Source: Actinophytocola sp044466355 | GTDB taxonomy: Bacteria > Actinomycetota > Actinomycetes > Mycobacteriales > Pseudonocardiaceae | Reading direction: 5' to 3' | NCBI RefSeq assembly: GCF_044466355.1 | Contig: NZ_JBITMQ010000031.1 | Location: forward strand, 1-49,958 | Length of the DNA: 49,958 bases | Shown here: positions 31,242-39,183 of the stretch, in pieces | Numbering within the stretch: the stretch's first letter is position 1 | Layout of the letters: each line of letters opens with the position of its first letter | Notes under the pieces: model-generated | Databases searched by the model: none | Told to the model about the DNA's origin: nothing | The model's input: the letters and a program-made list of their open reading frames with translations, nothing else | Translations under genes and position numbers: made by a program

Positions 31242-32538
31242 GACCGCGGCACGGACTGCGCGGCTCGCCAGCATCCCGCTCGGAGTCGCCGGCCGAGCGG
31301 TCGGCGGTTGGGGAAAGCGCCTGGTCGGGCAGAACGCCGAGCAGGTGAGCGCCGAGCTGTCCGCGAGGACCGCCGAGCAGCTGTTCGCCGTCCTCGGCAC
31401 CCTCAAGGGCGGCGCGATGAAGTTCGGGCAGGCGCTGTCCGTGTTCGAGGCCGCGGTGCCGAACGACATGGCGGAGCCGTACCGGGAGGCGCTGACGAAG
31501 CTGCAGTCGGCGGCGCCGCCGATGAGCGCCCAGACGACCCGCCGGGTGCTGGCCGAGCAGCTGGGCCGCAGGTGGGAGGAGCGGTTCGCGTCGTTCGACG
31601 ACCGGCCGGCGGCCGCGGCGAGCATCGGCCAGGTGCACAGGGCGGTGTGGCACGACGGCCGGGAGGTGGCCGTCAAGGTCCAGTACCCGGGCGCCGACCA
31701 GGCGCTGATGTCCGACCTGCGGCAGCTGCAGCGGTTCAGCAAGCTGTTCCAGGCGGTCGTGCCGGGCACCGAGGTGAAGCCGCTTCTGCAGGAGCTGTCG
31801 GACCGGATGAGCGAGGAGCTCGACTACCGGTCGGAGGCCGACCACCAGCGGGCGTTCGCGAAGGCGTTCGCCGGTGACGAACACGTGCTGGTGCCGAGGG
31901 TGGTGGCCAGCGCGCCGAAGGTGCTGATCACGGAGTGGGTGGAGGGCAGGCCGCTGTCCTCGGTCATCCGTGACGGTTCGCGCGAGGAGCGTGACCTGGC
32001 AGGGCTGCGGCTGGCGGAGTTCCACTACTCGTCGCCGGCGCGGGCGGGCCTCCTGCACTCGGACCCGCACCCCGGCAACTTCATGCTGATGGCCGACGGT
32101 CGCCTGTGTGTGATCGACTTCGGCGCGGTGGCGCAGCTGCCGGACGGTCTGCCGCCCGCGCACGGCCGGATGATGCGGCTCGCGCTCGAGGGCCGGTCGT
32201 GTGAGCTGCTCGAACTGTTGCGGGAAGAGCACTTCATCCGCGCTGACGCGCGGCTACAGCCGGAAGCGGACCACGTCTACGCGTACCTGGCGCCGTTCGT
32301 GGAGCCGCTGAAGTCGGAGACGTTCCACTTCACGCGGCGCTGGATGCAGAAGCAGGCCATGCGGGTCAGCAACATGCGCGGTCAGGACTTCCGCACGGGC
32401 CGGACGTTGAACCTGCCGCCGCAGTACCTGCTGCTGCACCGGGTCCTCGGCGGGTCGACGGGCATCCTGTGCCAGCTGGACGCGGAGCTGCCGGTGCGTG
32501 AGCTGATCACCCGCTGGCAGCCGGGTTTCGCGGCCTGA
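31222..32538 (+). CDS. ABC1/UbiB-family atypical kinase
   Basis: 438 residues with the ABC1 signature: the Ala-rich KAxAQ-like GAMKFGQALS, the nucleotide-binding lysine in VAVKVQYPGADQ, EELDYRSEADHQRAF, TEWVEGRPLS, the catalytic LHSDPHPGNFML and the metal-binding DFG in CVIDFGAVAQ. It corresponds to Rv3197. Members act as ATPases or kinases, several in quinone metabolism, but the role here is unknown; some data link the mycobacterial gene to macrolide resistance along with whiB7. GTG start overlapping the ThiF-like gene by 20 bp. Confidence 0.92.
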   Translation: MTEMPRKTAARTARLASIPLGVAGRAVGGWGKRLVGQNAEQVSAELSARTAEQLFAVLGTLKGGAMKFGQALSVFEAAVPNDMAEPYREALTKLQSAAPPMSAQTTRRVLAEQLGRRWEERFASFDDRPAAAASIGQVHRAVWHDGREVAVKVQYPGADQALMSDLRQLQRFSKLFQAVVPGTEVKPLLQELSDRMSEELDYRSEADHQRAFAKAFAGDEHVLVPRVVASAPKVLITEWVEGRPLSSVIRDGSREERDLAGLRLAEFHYSSPARAGLLHSDPHPGNFMLMADGRLCVIDFGAVAQLPDGLPPAHGRMMRLALEGRSCELLELLREEHFIRADARLQPEADHVYAYLAPFVEPLKSETFHFTRRWMQKQAMRVSNMRGQDFRTGRTLNLPPQYLLLHRVLGGSTGILCQLDAELPVRELITRWQPGFAA

Positions 32539-32640
32539 GAACAGGGCCCGCGCGAACGAAAGTCCCATTCGCTCGCACACGTCGTCCCCATCTTCACCCC
32601 ACCCATTCAGCTCGCCGCTCCCCGCGCCGACGACCCAGTC

Positions 32641-33522
32641 ATGCACCTCATCTCCACCCCCGACAAGGTCACGACGATCGCCGAGCTACGCGCTCACGGC
32701 GCGACGAACCACGCGATCACGACCCGCTGCCGGCCGTCCGGCCCCTGGCAACGCGTGCTGCCGGGCGTGGTGCTGATGAGCGCCACCCGCCCGACGAGAC
32801 GGCAGCGGTTACGTGCCGCGATCGCCTACGCGGGCCCGGGTTCGGTGGTGTCCGGCGTCGACGCGATGCGTGCGCACGGCGTGGACGTGCCGCTGTCCCC
32901 GGACGTGCTCGTGCTGGCGCCTGCCGAACGGAGACTGGTCAGCCGCTCATACCTGACGGTCGAGCGCACGACGAGACCGCCGTCCCCGACGGTCCGTGCC
33001 GGCCTGCCGTACGCACCGCTGGTGCGGGCGGCGCTGGACGTGGCGAGACGGGCCGCGGACCATGACCAGCTGCGCGCGTTACTGACGTCGGTGATCGGCC
33101 AGTGCACGGTGACCGAGCTGCGCGCCGAGCTGGACGCGGGCAGCCAGCGCGGCTCGGCCGCGGTCCGGGCGTTGCTGACGCCGGACCTGACCGGCGCGGC
33201 GGAGGTCGTGCCGGAAGAGGTCACGCTGGCGCGCCGGGTGCTGCGCGGCACGGCACTGCCGCAACCGCATTGGCAGCAACCGGTCCACGACGACACGGGC
33301 ATGCTGCTGGGCATCCCGGACGCGTGGTGGCCCGAGGTCGGGCTGGCGTGGGACGTGAGCCCGCACACCCGCCACCACGACCCCCGGGTCTGGGCGGCGG
33401 CGGGGGTCGCGCTGCACCGCACGGATCCGCAACGCCTGTCCTCGGCCCCGGTCACGGTGACGGACGAGCTGGTCGCGGCGTTCGCGTCGGCGGCGGCGAA
33501 CGTTCACCACCGCGCGAGCTGA
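32641..33522 (+). CDS. AbiEi-antitoxin-like winged-helix protein
   Basis: 293 residues. The N-terminus (VTTIAELRAHGATNHAITTRCR, GPWQRVLPGVVLMSATRPT, in parts) is the winged helix seen in AbiEi-type antitoxins and many solitary actinobacterial proteins. The rest, including RAALDVARRAADHDQLRALL and a C-terminal DAWWPEVGLAWDV segment, resembles the DUF559-like extension of that group. No AbiEii-type toxin gene is adjacent, so it is not evidently part of a toxin-antitoxin pair. It may be a stand-alone regulator. Confidence 0.65.
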   Translation: MHLISTPDKVTTIAELRAHGATNHAITTRCRPSGPWQRVLPGVVLMSATRPTRRQRLRAAIAYAGPGSVVSGVDAMRAHGVDVPLSPDVLVLAPAERRLVSRSYLTVERTTRPPSPTVRAGLPYAPLVRAALDVARRAADHDQLRALLTSVIGQCTVTELRAELDAGSQRGSAAVRALLTPDLTGAAEVVPEEVTLARRVLRGTALPQPHWQQPVHDDTGMLLGIPDAWWPEVGLAWDVSPHTRHHDPRVWAAAGVALHRTDPQRLSSAPVTVTDELVAAFASAAANVHHRAS

Positions 33523-33622
33523 CGCACGATCACGAACCTTCTGGGAGCACGAACATGAACCAACGCTCGCTTGCCACACGTCCGCGCACAGCCGGACGGT
33601 GGCTCCTTCGACGGCTGGCCGG

Positions 33623-33814
33623 TCACCAGTATTCGTCAGGCAGCTTTCCCTCGATGTCCCGCGCGTGGGTGCGTGCGCATGCCGGGCACAGCCAGGTGCG
33701 GCCCCGCTCGTCGTGGGTCATGGCCCACGCGAGCGCGTCCGCCGGTGCCGCCTCGGCGCGGGACCGGCCGCAACGCGCGCAGTGCACGGCGACCGGGTCG
33801 GGATCGTCAATCAT
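33623..33814 (-). CDS. Small zinc-ribbon-like protein
   Basis: 63 residues starting MIDDPDPVAVHCARCGRS and including WLCPACARTHARDIEGKLP. Two CxxC pairs would bind one zinc. The ATG at 33814 is the natural start; the frame is open upstream but unrelated to the family. It lies 16 bp beyond the methyltransferase stop on the same strand, so they may be co-transcribed. Role unknown. Confidence 0.72.
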   Translation of the reverse strand: MIDDPDPVAVHCARCGRSRAEAAPADALAWAMTHDERGRTWLCPACARTHARDIEGKLPDEYW

Positions 33815-33830
33815 GGCGCGGAAGCTTACG

Positions 33831-34715
33831 TCAGACCGGTTTCCGTCCAAGGTAGACGGTCGAAGCGCTGAGGACGAACACGTCGTCACGTGCGCCCGCG
33901 TAGGCTTCGTCGTCGGGGTCGACGAGTCGGGCGACCGCCGCCCGGTCGGTGTCGGACAGCTGGACCTCCCCCACGTCGGCCATCCACGCGATCCAGTCCA
34001 CAACGGACAGTCGGACCGCTTCGGACGCCGGAGCTGGGTGGTCGATCACGTAGCTGAACGAGAACACCTCGGTCAGCCCGGCCGCCTCGAGTGCCGTGTT
34101 CCAGCCGACGGGCAGAGACCGCACACCAGGCATTTCCGCACGCATGCCGACGAACCAGTCGTCACGTGCCGCGGTCAGCCGGTTACCGAGTCCGGGTTCA
34201 CCGATGCCGAGGTCCCACGGCAGACAGCGTGTCGCGAGGCCGCCCTCGGACAACGCCAGCCAGCCGCCGGGTGCGAGCACCCGCACCAACCGGTCGATGG
34301 CTGCCTGCTGGTCGGGGAGGTGGTGCACCACGCGTGAGGCCCACACCAGGTCAGCCGGGGGCAGCTGGTCGGCCAGGCGGTCGTCGGCGGCGTCGGCCCG
34401 GACCGCGTCGACGGCGACCGAGGTGCCTGCCGCGGCGTCCCGGACGAGTGCGGCAGCGGGGTCGAGCAGCTCACCGACCGCGTCGCTGAGCACGACGCGG
34501 CCGCCGCGGGCGGCGAGCGCCTGGGCGAAGGCGACGCTCATGCCACCGCCGCCGGAGCCGACGTCGACGATCACCGGCTCGGTGGCCGCACCGAGGAGGT
34601 CGACGAGCCGGTCGGCGACCTGACGGTTGTAGGGAGCGTCAAGCTCGTCAGCACGACGAAGGGAGGAGAGACGGGCAGGCCAGTCGATGTTGTCGTGGGT
34701 GTGCTTGTGCGCCAT
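33831..34715 (-). CDS. Class I SAM-dependent methyltransferase
   Basis: 294 residues. SAM-binding motif I is VIVDVGSGGGGMSVAFA, the acidic residue after strand 2 is in GRVVLSDAVG, and the motif IV region is LPPADLVWASRVVHHLPD, followed by RLVRVLAPGGWLALSE. The substrate is not evident; the architecture is of small-molecule methyltransferases. A zinc-ribbon gene follows on the same strand. Confidence 0.88.
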   Translation of the reverse strand: MAHKHTHDNIDWPARLSSLRRADELDAPYNRQVADRLVDLLGAATEPVIVDVGSGGGGMSVAFAQALAARGGRVVLSDAVGELLDPAAALVRDAAAGTSVAVDAVRADAADDRLADQLPPADLVWASRVVHHLPDQQAAIDRLVRVLAPGGWLALSEGGLATRCLPWDLGIGEPGLGNRLTAARDDWFVGMRAEMPGVRSLPVGWNTALEAAGLTEVFSFSYVIDHPAPASEAVRLSVVDWIAWMADVGEVQLSDTDRAAVARLVDPDDEAYAGARDDVFVLSASTVYLGRKPV

Positions 34716-34739
34716 GCGGGCGACGTTAGCGGTAGTGCG

Positions 34740-35669
34740 TCACAGTCGCCGTAGGCCGACGAGTACGCGGCGCATGAAGGCGAGGTCGGGTTCACCGTCG
34801 CCGCTGGTACCGGCGGTGGGGTGAACGACGACGACGCCCGCGGTCGCGAGGTCACCGAGCAGGACCCGCGCGACCCCGAGCGGCACCGACAGCAACGCGG
34901 CGACCTCCGCGACCGACCGCGGCCGGGCGCACAGGTCGACGATCATCCGCCGGTGGTGGGTGGTGAGGACCGCGTCGCCGAGGTCGGGCTGCCAACTGCT
35001 GGAGACGAGCGCCTCGATGTCGAGGGGATGGCTGGAGCGCGTGCGGCCACCGGTGTGCGCGTAGGGCCGGACGAGAGCACTCTCCCACGGTTTGATCAGC
35101 GGCATGGTGCGCTCGGCGGACTGCTCGGGCGTGGGCTCGCCGAGCGGCGTCTCGACGACCGGGTTTTCGACACCGGGGGTGCTCCCGGAGTCGGATTCCT
35201 TGGCTCGCTTGGGCCTGCGCACCGAGTACGGCCCGAACCGCGCCCCGGTCCGCCCGACGAACTCGGCGTCGTCCTCACCGTCGCCGGGAGCGACGTCCGC
35301 ACCGGCCGCCGAACCGTCACCAAGCGCCCCGTGCTCCGACGAGGCATACCCGGGCGTGGTGTGGTCCGGCAACGCATAACCGCGCGGGACAAGACCGGAC
35401 GAGGTGCGGTCGAGCGAGCCATGGCGCGACGCCGCACGCACGTCGGCAGAGGACGCGTAGTCCGAAGGGACGTGCCCCGACGACACGTGGGCGTCGGGGG
35501 TTTCGCCGGGCCTGGGGGTGTCCGTGGTGGCGGTGGTGTCGTCGGGTTCTTCGTCGTGGAAGGCCGGGAATCGGGCACCTGTGCGGCCGACGCCCTTGGT
35601 TCGCTTGCCTTTGCCGGACCGCCGCCTGCCGGCGGTGGTCGGGTTTCGCGAACCGTCGTCTCGTGTCAT
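34740..35669 (-). CDS. DUF742 protein with long disordered N-terminus
   Basis: 309 residues from the ATG at 35669 (upstream GTG 35711 possible). The C-terminal third is DUF742: VRPYAHTGGRTRSSHPLDIEALV, then HHRRMIVDLCARPRSVAEVAALLSVPLGVARVLLGDL (in parts), a winged-helix-like fold. The first 190 residues are Ser/Asp/Pro-rich and contain the sequence GRTGARF twice, at about residues 28-34 and 137-143. DUF742 usually sits in conservons with a histidine kinase, a roadblock protein and a GTPase; none is adjacent here, so this is an orphan. Confidence 0.82.
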   Translation of the reverse strand: MTRDDGSRNPTTAGRRRSGKGKRTKGVGRTGARFPAFHDEEPDDTTATTDTPRPGETPDAHVSSGHVPSDYASSADVRAASRHGSLDRTSSGLVPRGYALPDHTTPGYASSEHGALGDGSAAGADVAPGDGEDDAEFVGRTGARFGPYSVRRPKRAKESDSGSTPGVENPVVETPLGEPTPEQSAERTMPLIKPWESALVRPYAHTGGRTRSSHPLDIEALVSSSWQPDLGDAVLTTHHRRMIVDLCARPRSVAEVAALLSVPLGVARVLLGDLATAGVVVVHPTAGTSGDGEPDLAFMRRVLVGLRRL

Positions 35670-35910
35670 CTCCGCCCCGCTCGGGAACTCCGGGTCGAAC
35701 CAACCCAGCACGATACGACTGATTCAGGCGGCTTCGGTGACAACTGTGTTTCCGGCGCGTTCCGCGCCCGATAAACGAAGCGACCGCGACGTGTGTCAGC
35801 GGCGGCATCGCCGGGCGACACCATGCACGGAAGTCCTTGTGCGGCAACGAGTTCCGGACGCTACGGCAGATTTCTCGGTCGCCACCGGCGTTCGGGGACC
35901 AATACGACGA

Positions 35911-35945
35911 CACCGCCCGTCCCGGCGGTGCCGGGACGGGCGGTG
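35911..35945 (-). terminator. Terminator hairpin of the whiB7 operon
   Basis: A perfect 16-bp stem (35911-35926 with 35930-35945) and 3-base loop GGT, 20 bp past the end of the small gene coupled to whiB7. No T run follows. The remaining part of the gap up to the DUF742 gene (35670-35910) holds nothing recognisable. Confidence 0.65.
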
Positions 35946-35964
35946 CGGTCGTGTGCTGGTTGAA

Positions 35965-36192
35965 CTAGAGCAGCTCCTGAGCGCGCCTCGCTCGTCTGGC
36001 TGCCCACGCCGAGAGACGTTCCCAGCGGCGTGCGGAGTTCAACCGGCGGCCCAGGCGCTGCTCGGCAGCGTCCTGTTCCGCCTCGCGCATTCGTTCTCGT
36101 GCCAGATTTTCGTAGAGCAACATTGTCTTGGTTCCCTCCGGGACGATCAGATCAACGTGGTTGGTCGGCGTAAGGACCTGGTGGCGAGTCAT
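35965..36192 (-). CDS. Small basic helical protein coupled to whiB7
   Basis: 75 residues. The N-terminal part is VLTPTNHVDLIVPEGTKTML (in part); the C-terminal part is a predicted amphipathic, Arg/Glu/Ala-rich helix (YENLARERMREAEQDAAEQ, RRWERLSAWAARRARRA). Its ATG overlaps the TGA of whiB7 (ATGA), so it is translationally coupled and must be co-transcribed with whiB7. The helical half resembles a widespread group of short actinobacterial proteins of unknown function. It may be induced with the resistance regulon. Confidence 0.65.
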   Translation of the reverse strand: MTRHQVLTPTNHVDLIVPEGTKTMLLYENLARERMREAEQDAAEQRLGRRLNSARRWERLSAWAARRARRAQELL

Positions 36193-36560
36193 GCCGCTGC
36201 CTCCTGTGCACGGGCAGCGCGCTCGGCCGCCTCACGAGCGACGTCCTCCTTGCGCGGGCGGCCGCGAGGCCGCTTGCGTGCGATGACCACGCCGCGCTCG
36301 AAGATCTCGCCACCCCACACGCCCCACGGCTCCTGCCGTGCCAGCGCGCTGGCCAGGCACTCCGAGCGGACCGGGCAGTCCACGCAGAGCCGCTTGGCCT
36401 GCTCGAGGTCGGACGGGGTGTCGGCGAACCACAGGTCGGGGTTGTCGCCCGAGCGGCACGGCAGGTCGAGACCGGCCGAAGGCGCCACGTCGAGCAGGTC
36501 GCTCACGCCGAGAAGGTCCGGTGGTGCCCCGCGGTCGAGCGGGACAGTCGCGGTACTCAT
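36189..36560 (-). CDS. whiB7: Transcriptional regulator WhiB7
   Basis: 123 residues. Four iron-sulfur cysteines lie in LPCRSGDN and LCVDCPVRSEC. The GVWGG turn follows, and the AT-hook RPRGRPRK, specific to the WhiB7 class, is near the C-terminus. WhiB7 partners with the principal sigma factor and activates intrinsic antibiotic-resistance genes and its own gene. The ATG at 36560 is behind AAGGAGTAAACCCTG. A long leader with an upstream ORF and terminator (36607-36983) precedes it. Its neighbour uvrD2 upstream on the same strand is conserved in Actinobacteria. Confidence 0.96.
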   Translation of the reverse strand: MSTATVPLDRGAPPDLLGVSDLLDVAPSAGLDLPCRSGDNPDLWFADTPSDLEQAKRLCVDCPVRSECLASALARQEPWGVWGGEIFERGVVIARKRPRGRPRKEDVAREAAERAARAQEAAA

Positions 36561-36606
36561 CAGGGTTTACTCCTTGGTTGGTGTTCTCTTGTCGCGGTTT
36601 GACCTG

Positions 36607-36654
36607 AAAAAACACGAAGGCCGCGGATCCGTTTCCGGGTCCGCGGCCTTCGTG
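36607..36654 (-). terminator. Attenuator terminator in the whiB7 leader
   Basis: A 15-bp perfect stem (36613-36627 with 36640-36654), loop of 12 and TTTTTT when read on the minus strand. It lies 47 bp before the whiB7 start and downstream of the upstream ORF, so unrestrained transcription should stop before whiB7. Confidence 0.92.
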
Positions 36655-36664
36655 AGCCTTGGTT

Positions 36665-36682
36665 CTTGACCTTTCGGTCAAG
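36665..36682 (-). promoter_or_regulatory. Leader hairpin containing the upstream-ORF stop codon
   Basis: On the RNA, CTTGACC-GAAA-GGTCAAG forms a 7-bp stem with a GAAA tetraloop. The TGA of the upstream ORF (36678-36680) lies in its 5' arm, so a ribosome at the stop would open it. AGGTCAA also occurs after the terminator T run, a possible alternative partner. Confidence 0.7.
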
Positions 36683-36887
36683 TCCTTCGCTCATGAGGTG
36701 GAGCGGACGCAATGGACGGGAAATCGATGGTCTGCACACGGACGGCAGCCGTCAGCGCACGGTTGACCCGCTTACGCTCGACGATGACTGGCAGGTGCGC
36801 GGCCGTGCCGGCGCCACCGAGGACAGACGGGTGCCCCGAGGACATGGGGTAGCCCGGGGTGCACTTGATGAGAGTCAAGTTCCTCAC
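36678..36887 (-). CDS. whiB7 leader ORF (attenuator peptide)
   Basis: 69 residues from the GTG at 36887, with the strong site GGGGAGG 8 bases upstream; the frame starts VRNLTLIKCTPGYPMSSGH and ends SAPPHERRT. Third-position bias is clear, so it is translated. Its stop lies in a leader hairpin 23 bp before the attenuator terminator. By analogy with mycobacterial and Streptomyces whiB7/wblC, slowed translation under ribosome-targeting drugs would favour read-through into whiB7. A longer GTG start at 36896 overlaps the ribosome-binding site and is unlikely. Confidence 0.75.
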   Translation of the reverse strand: MRNLTLIKCTPGYPMSSGHPSVLGGAGTAAHLPVIVERKRVNRALTAAVRVQTIDFPSIASAPPHERRT

Positions 36888-36944
36888 GATGGCCACCTCC
36901 CCACTGTCCTAGAGATCTTCAGGCCCTCCCGGCCTGGCTTAAGC

Positions 36945-36983
36945 AGGCTATTAGGCCCGGTCAGACCTGCGCAACAGGTTTTT
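36945..36983 (-). promoter_or_regulatory. WhiB7-dependent promoter of whiB7
   Basis: On the minus strand: AAAAAC (36978-36983), three bases CTG, -35 TTGCGC (36969-36974), 18-bp spacer, -10 TAGCCT (36945-36950). An A/T tract exactly 3 bp upstream of a TTG-type -35 is the known WhiB7-target promoter architecture, implying autoregulation. It starts 21 bp after the uvrD2 stop. Confidence 0.8.
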
Positions 36984-37003
36984 CGGGACTTCTTCTCGAT
37001 GCG

Positions 37004-39094
37004 TTACACGTCACCCGATCGGTCGGCGCCCGCGAGCAGCGCGAGGACCTCCGAACCAAACTTCTCGAGCTTGCTCGCGCCGATGCCCGCGATCGACACC
37101 AGGGCCGACGAGTCGGTGGGCCGCTGCTCGGCGATCGCGGTGAGGGTGGCGTCGGTGAACACCACGTACGCAGGCACTTTGAGCATCCTGGCGCGCTTGG
37201 CCCGCCACTCCTTGAGCCGCGCCAGCAGGTCCTCGTCGATGTCGGCCGGGCAGTTCGAGCACCGCCCGAGCTTGGTCGCGACCGCCCCGACGAGCTGTCT
37301 GCCGCACACCCGGCACAGCGTCGGCGCGACACCGGCCTGCTGTCGTGCTCGGGTGAGCCTCGACGTCGGGTGGTCCTCGGGGATCAGCCCGTAGAGGAAG
37401 CGGCTGCGGCGACGCGGACGGCGGTTGCTTTCCGAACGCGTCAACGCCCACGAGAGTGACAGGAACTGTCGCGCGCGGGTGACGCCGACGTACAGGAGCC
37501 GACGCTCTTCCTCGATCGCCGCGTCGGTGCCGTCGGCGTGCAGGATCGGCACCGTGCCCTCGACGAGCCCGACGAGGAACACCGCGTCCCACTCCAGGCC
37601 CTTCGCCGCGTGCAGCGACGCGAGCGTGACGCCTTCGACGGTCGGCGGGTGCTGGGCGCGGGCCCGCATGTCCAGCTCGACGACGTACTGTGCGAGGTCC
37701 GCCCCGTCGACGGTCGCCGCCAGCTCCTCGGCCAGCTCGACCAGGGCGAGGAGCGACTCCCAGCGTTCGCGGACGGCCCCGCCCGCGGGCGGTTCCTCGG
37801 TCAGGCCGAGCGGGGTGAGCAGCTCGCGCACCAGCTTCGGCAGCTCCCCGGTCGGTTTCTGCACCGCCGCCGTGCGCAGCGCGGCCGTCGCCTGCCGCAC
37901 CTCCGTGCGCATGAAGAACCGCTCGCCGCCCCGCACCAGGTACGGGATCTCCAGCTCGGACAGCGCCTGCTCGTAGGTCTCCGACTGGGCATTCACCCGG
38001 TACAGGACGGCGATCTCGCTGGCGGACGTGCCTGTGTCGAGCAGCTCGGAGATCTTCCGCGCGACCGCCGCGGCCTCCGCCGCCTCGTCCTCGTGCTCGG
38101 CGAACGCGGGCGCCGGTCCTGGTTTGCGCTGGCCGATGAGCTTGAGCCGCGACCCGGCCGGCCGGTCGCGGGCGGCGCCGATCACCCGGTTGGCGAGCGC
38201 GACGACCTCGGGGGTGGACCGGTAGTCCCGCTCGAGCCGCACGACCGTGGCGTGTGGGAAGCGGCGGGTGAAGTTCAGCAGCGGCCGCGCCGACGCGCCC
38301 GCGAACGAGTAGATCGTCTGGTTCGCGTCGCCGACCACCGTCAGGTCGTCCCGTTCGCCCAGCCACGCGTCGAGCACGCGCTGTTGCAGCGGCGTCACGT
38401 CCTGGTACTCGTCGACGACGAAGCAGCGGTAGCGGTCCCGGAACTCCTCGGCGACCGCCGGGTGCTCCTCGAGCGCGGCCGCGGTGTGGAGGAGCAGGTC
38501 GTCGAAGTCCAGCTGGTTGGCACGGGTCTTGATCGACTCGTACCACCGGTACACCTGCGCGACCTGTTCGGCGGGCGCGGGCGGCTGCCGACGCAGCTTC
38601 GCCACCTCGGCGGCGTAGTCATCGGGGCTGACCAGCGACGCCTTCGCCCACTCGATCTCGCTCGCGAGATCGCGCAGCACCTCGGACTCGGTGCCCACAC
38701 CCGCCTTGTGCGCGGCCTGGCTGACCAGCCGGAGCTTGCCTTCGAGCAGGTCCCACTGCTGGCCGCCGACGACCCGGGGCCAGAAGTACCGCAGCTGGCG
38801 CAGCGCGGCGGCGTGGAACGTGCGGGCCTGCGCGCCGTGGATGCCGAGCGCACGGAGCCGGGTCCGCATCTCCCCCGCGGCCCGTGCCGTGAACGTCACC
38901 GCGAGTACCTGACCTGCGGCGACGTGACCCGAATGGATGAGGTGCGCGATGCGGTGAACGATCGTGCGGGTCTTGCCGGTCCCGGCGCCGGCCAGGACGC
39001 ACACCGGTCCCCGGGGCGCGCGGATCGCGGTCAGCTGGTCGGGGTCGAGTCCGGGGTCACCCTCGGAAACAGCTACCGCACCCATGCCCGGCAT
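37004..39094 (-). CDS. uvrD2: ATP-dependent DNA helicase UvrD2
   Basis: 696 residues. Superfamily 1 helicase motifs: Walker A LAGAGTGKTRT, DEYQDVTPLQQ (motif II), GDANQTIYSFAGA (III), LERDYRSTPEV (IV) and VTLASLHAAKGLEWDAVFLVG (in parts, V). C-terminal parts are a tetracysteine motif (CRVC ... CSNC) and an HRDC domain (SIAGIGASKLEKFGSEVLALL in part), the combination that defines mycobacterial UvrD2. It unwinds DNA in repair. It lies directly upstream of whiB7 on the same strand. Confidence 0.96.
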   Translation of the reverse strand: MPGMGAVAVSEGDPGLDPDQLTAIRAPRGPVCVLAGAGTGKTRTIVHRIAHLIHSGHVAAGQVLAVTFTARAAGEMRTRLRALGIHGAQARTFHAAALRQLRYFWPRVVGGQQWDLLEGKLRLVSQAAHKAGVGTESEVLRDLASEIEWAKASLVSPDDYAAEVAKLRRQPPAPAEQVAQVYRWYESIKTRANQLDFDDLLLHTAAALEEHPAVAEEFRDRYRCFVVDEYQDVTPLQQRVLDAWLGERDDLTVVGDANQTIYSFAGASARPLLNFTRRFPHATVVRLERDYRSTPEVVALANRVIGAARDRPAGSRLKLIGQRKPGPAPAFAEHEDEAAEAAAVARKISELLDTGTSASEIAVLYRVNAQSETYEQALSELEIPYLVRGGERFFMRTEVRQATAALRTAAVQKPTGELPKLVRELLTPLGLTEEPPAGGAVRERWESLLALVELAEELAATVDGADLAQYVVELDMRARAQHPPTVEGVTLASLHAAKGLEWDAVFLVGLVEGTVPILHADGTDAAIEEERRLLYVGVTRARQFLSLSWALTRSESNRRPRRRSRFLYGLIPEDHPTSRLTRARQQAGVAPTLCRVCGRQLVGAVATKLGRCSNCPADIDEDLLARLKEWRAKRARMLKVPAYVVFTDATLTAIAEQRPTDSSALVSIAGIGASKLEKFGSEVLALLAGADRSGDV

Positions 39095-39183
39095 CCTGAC
39101 AGATCGGGGCGCGAAAGCGTTCGACGGACACGGGGTGCGGCCGCCCGAGGCCCCTGCTAGGCAGGCCCCGTATCCTGGTATTC

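Noticed and set aside
32641..33522. AbiE toxin-antitoxin system
   Set aside because: Only an AbiEi-like winged-helix protein is present; no nucleotidyltransferase toxin gene is adjacent.
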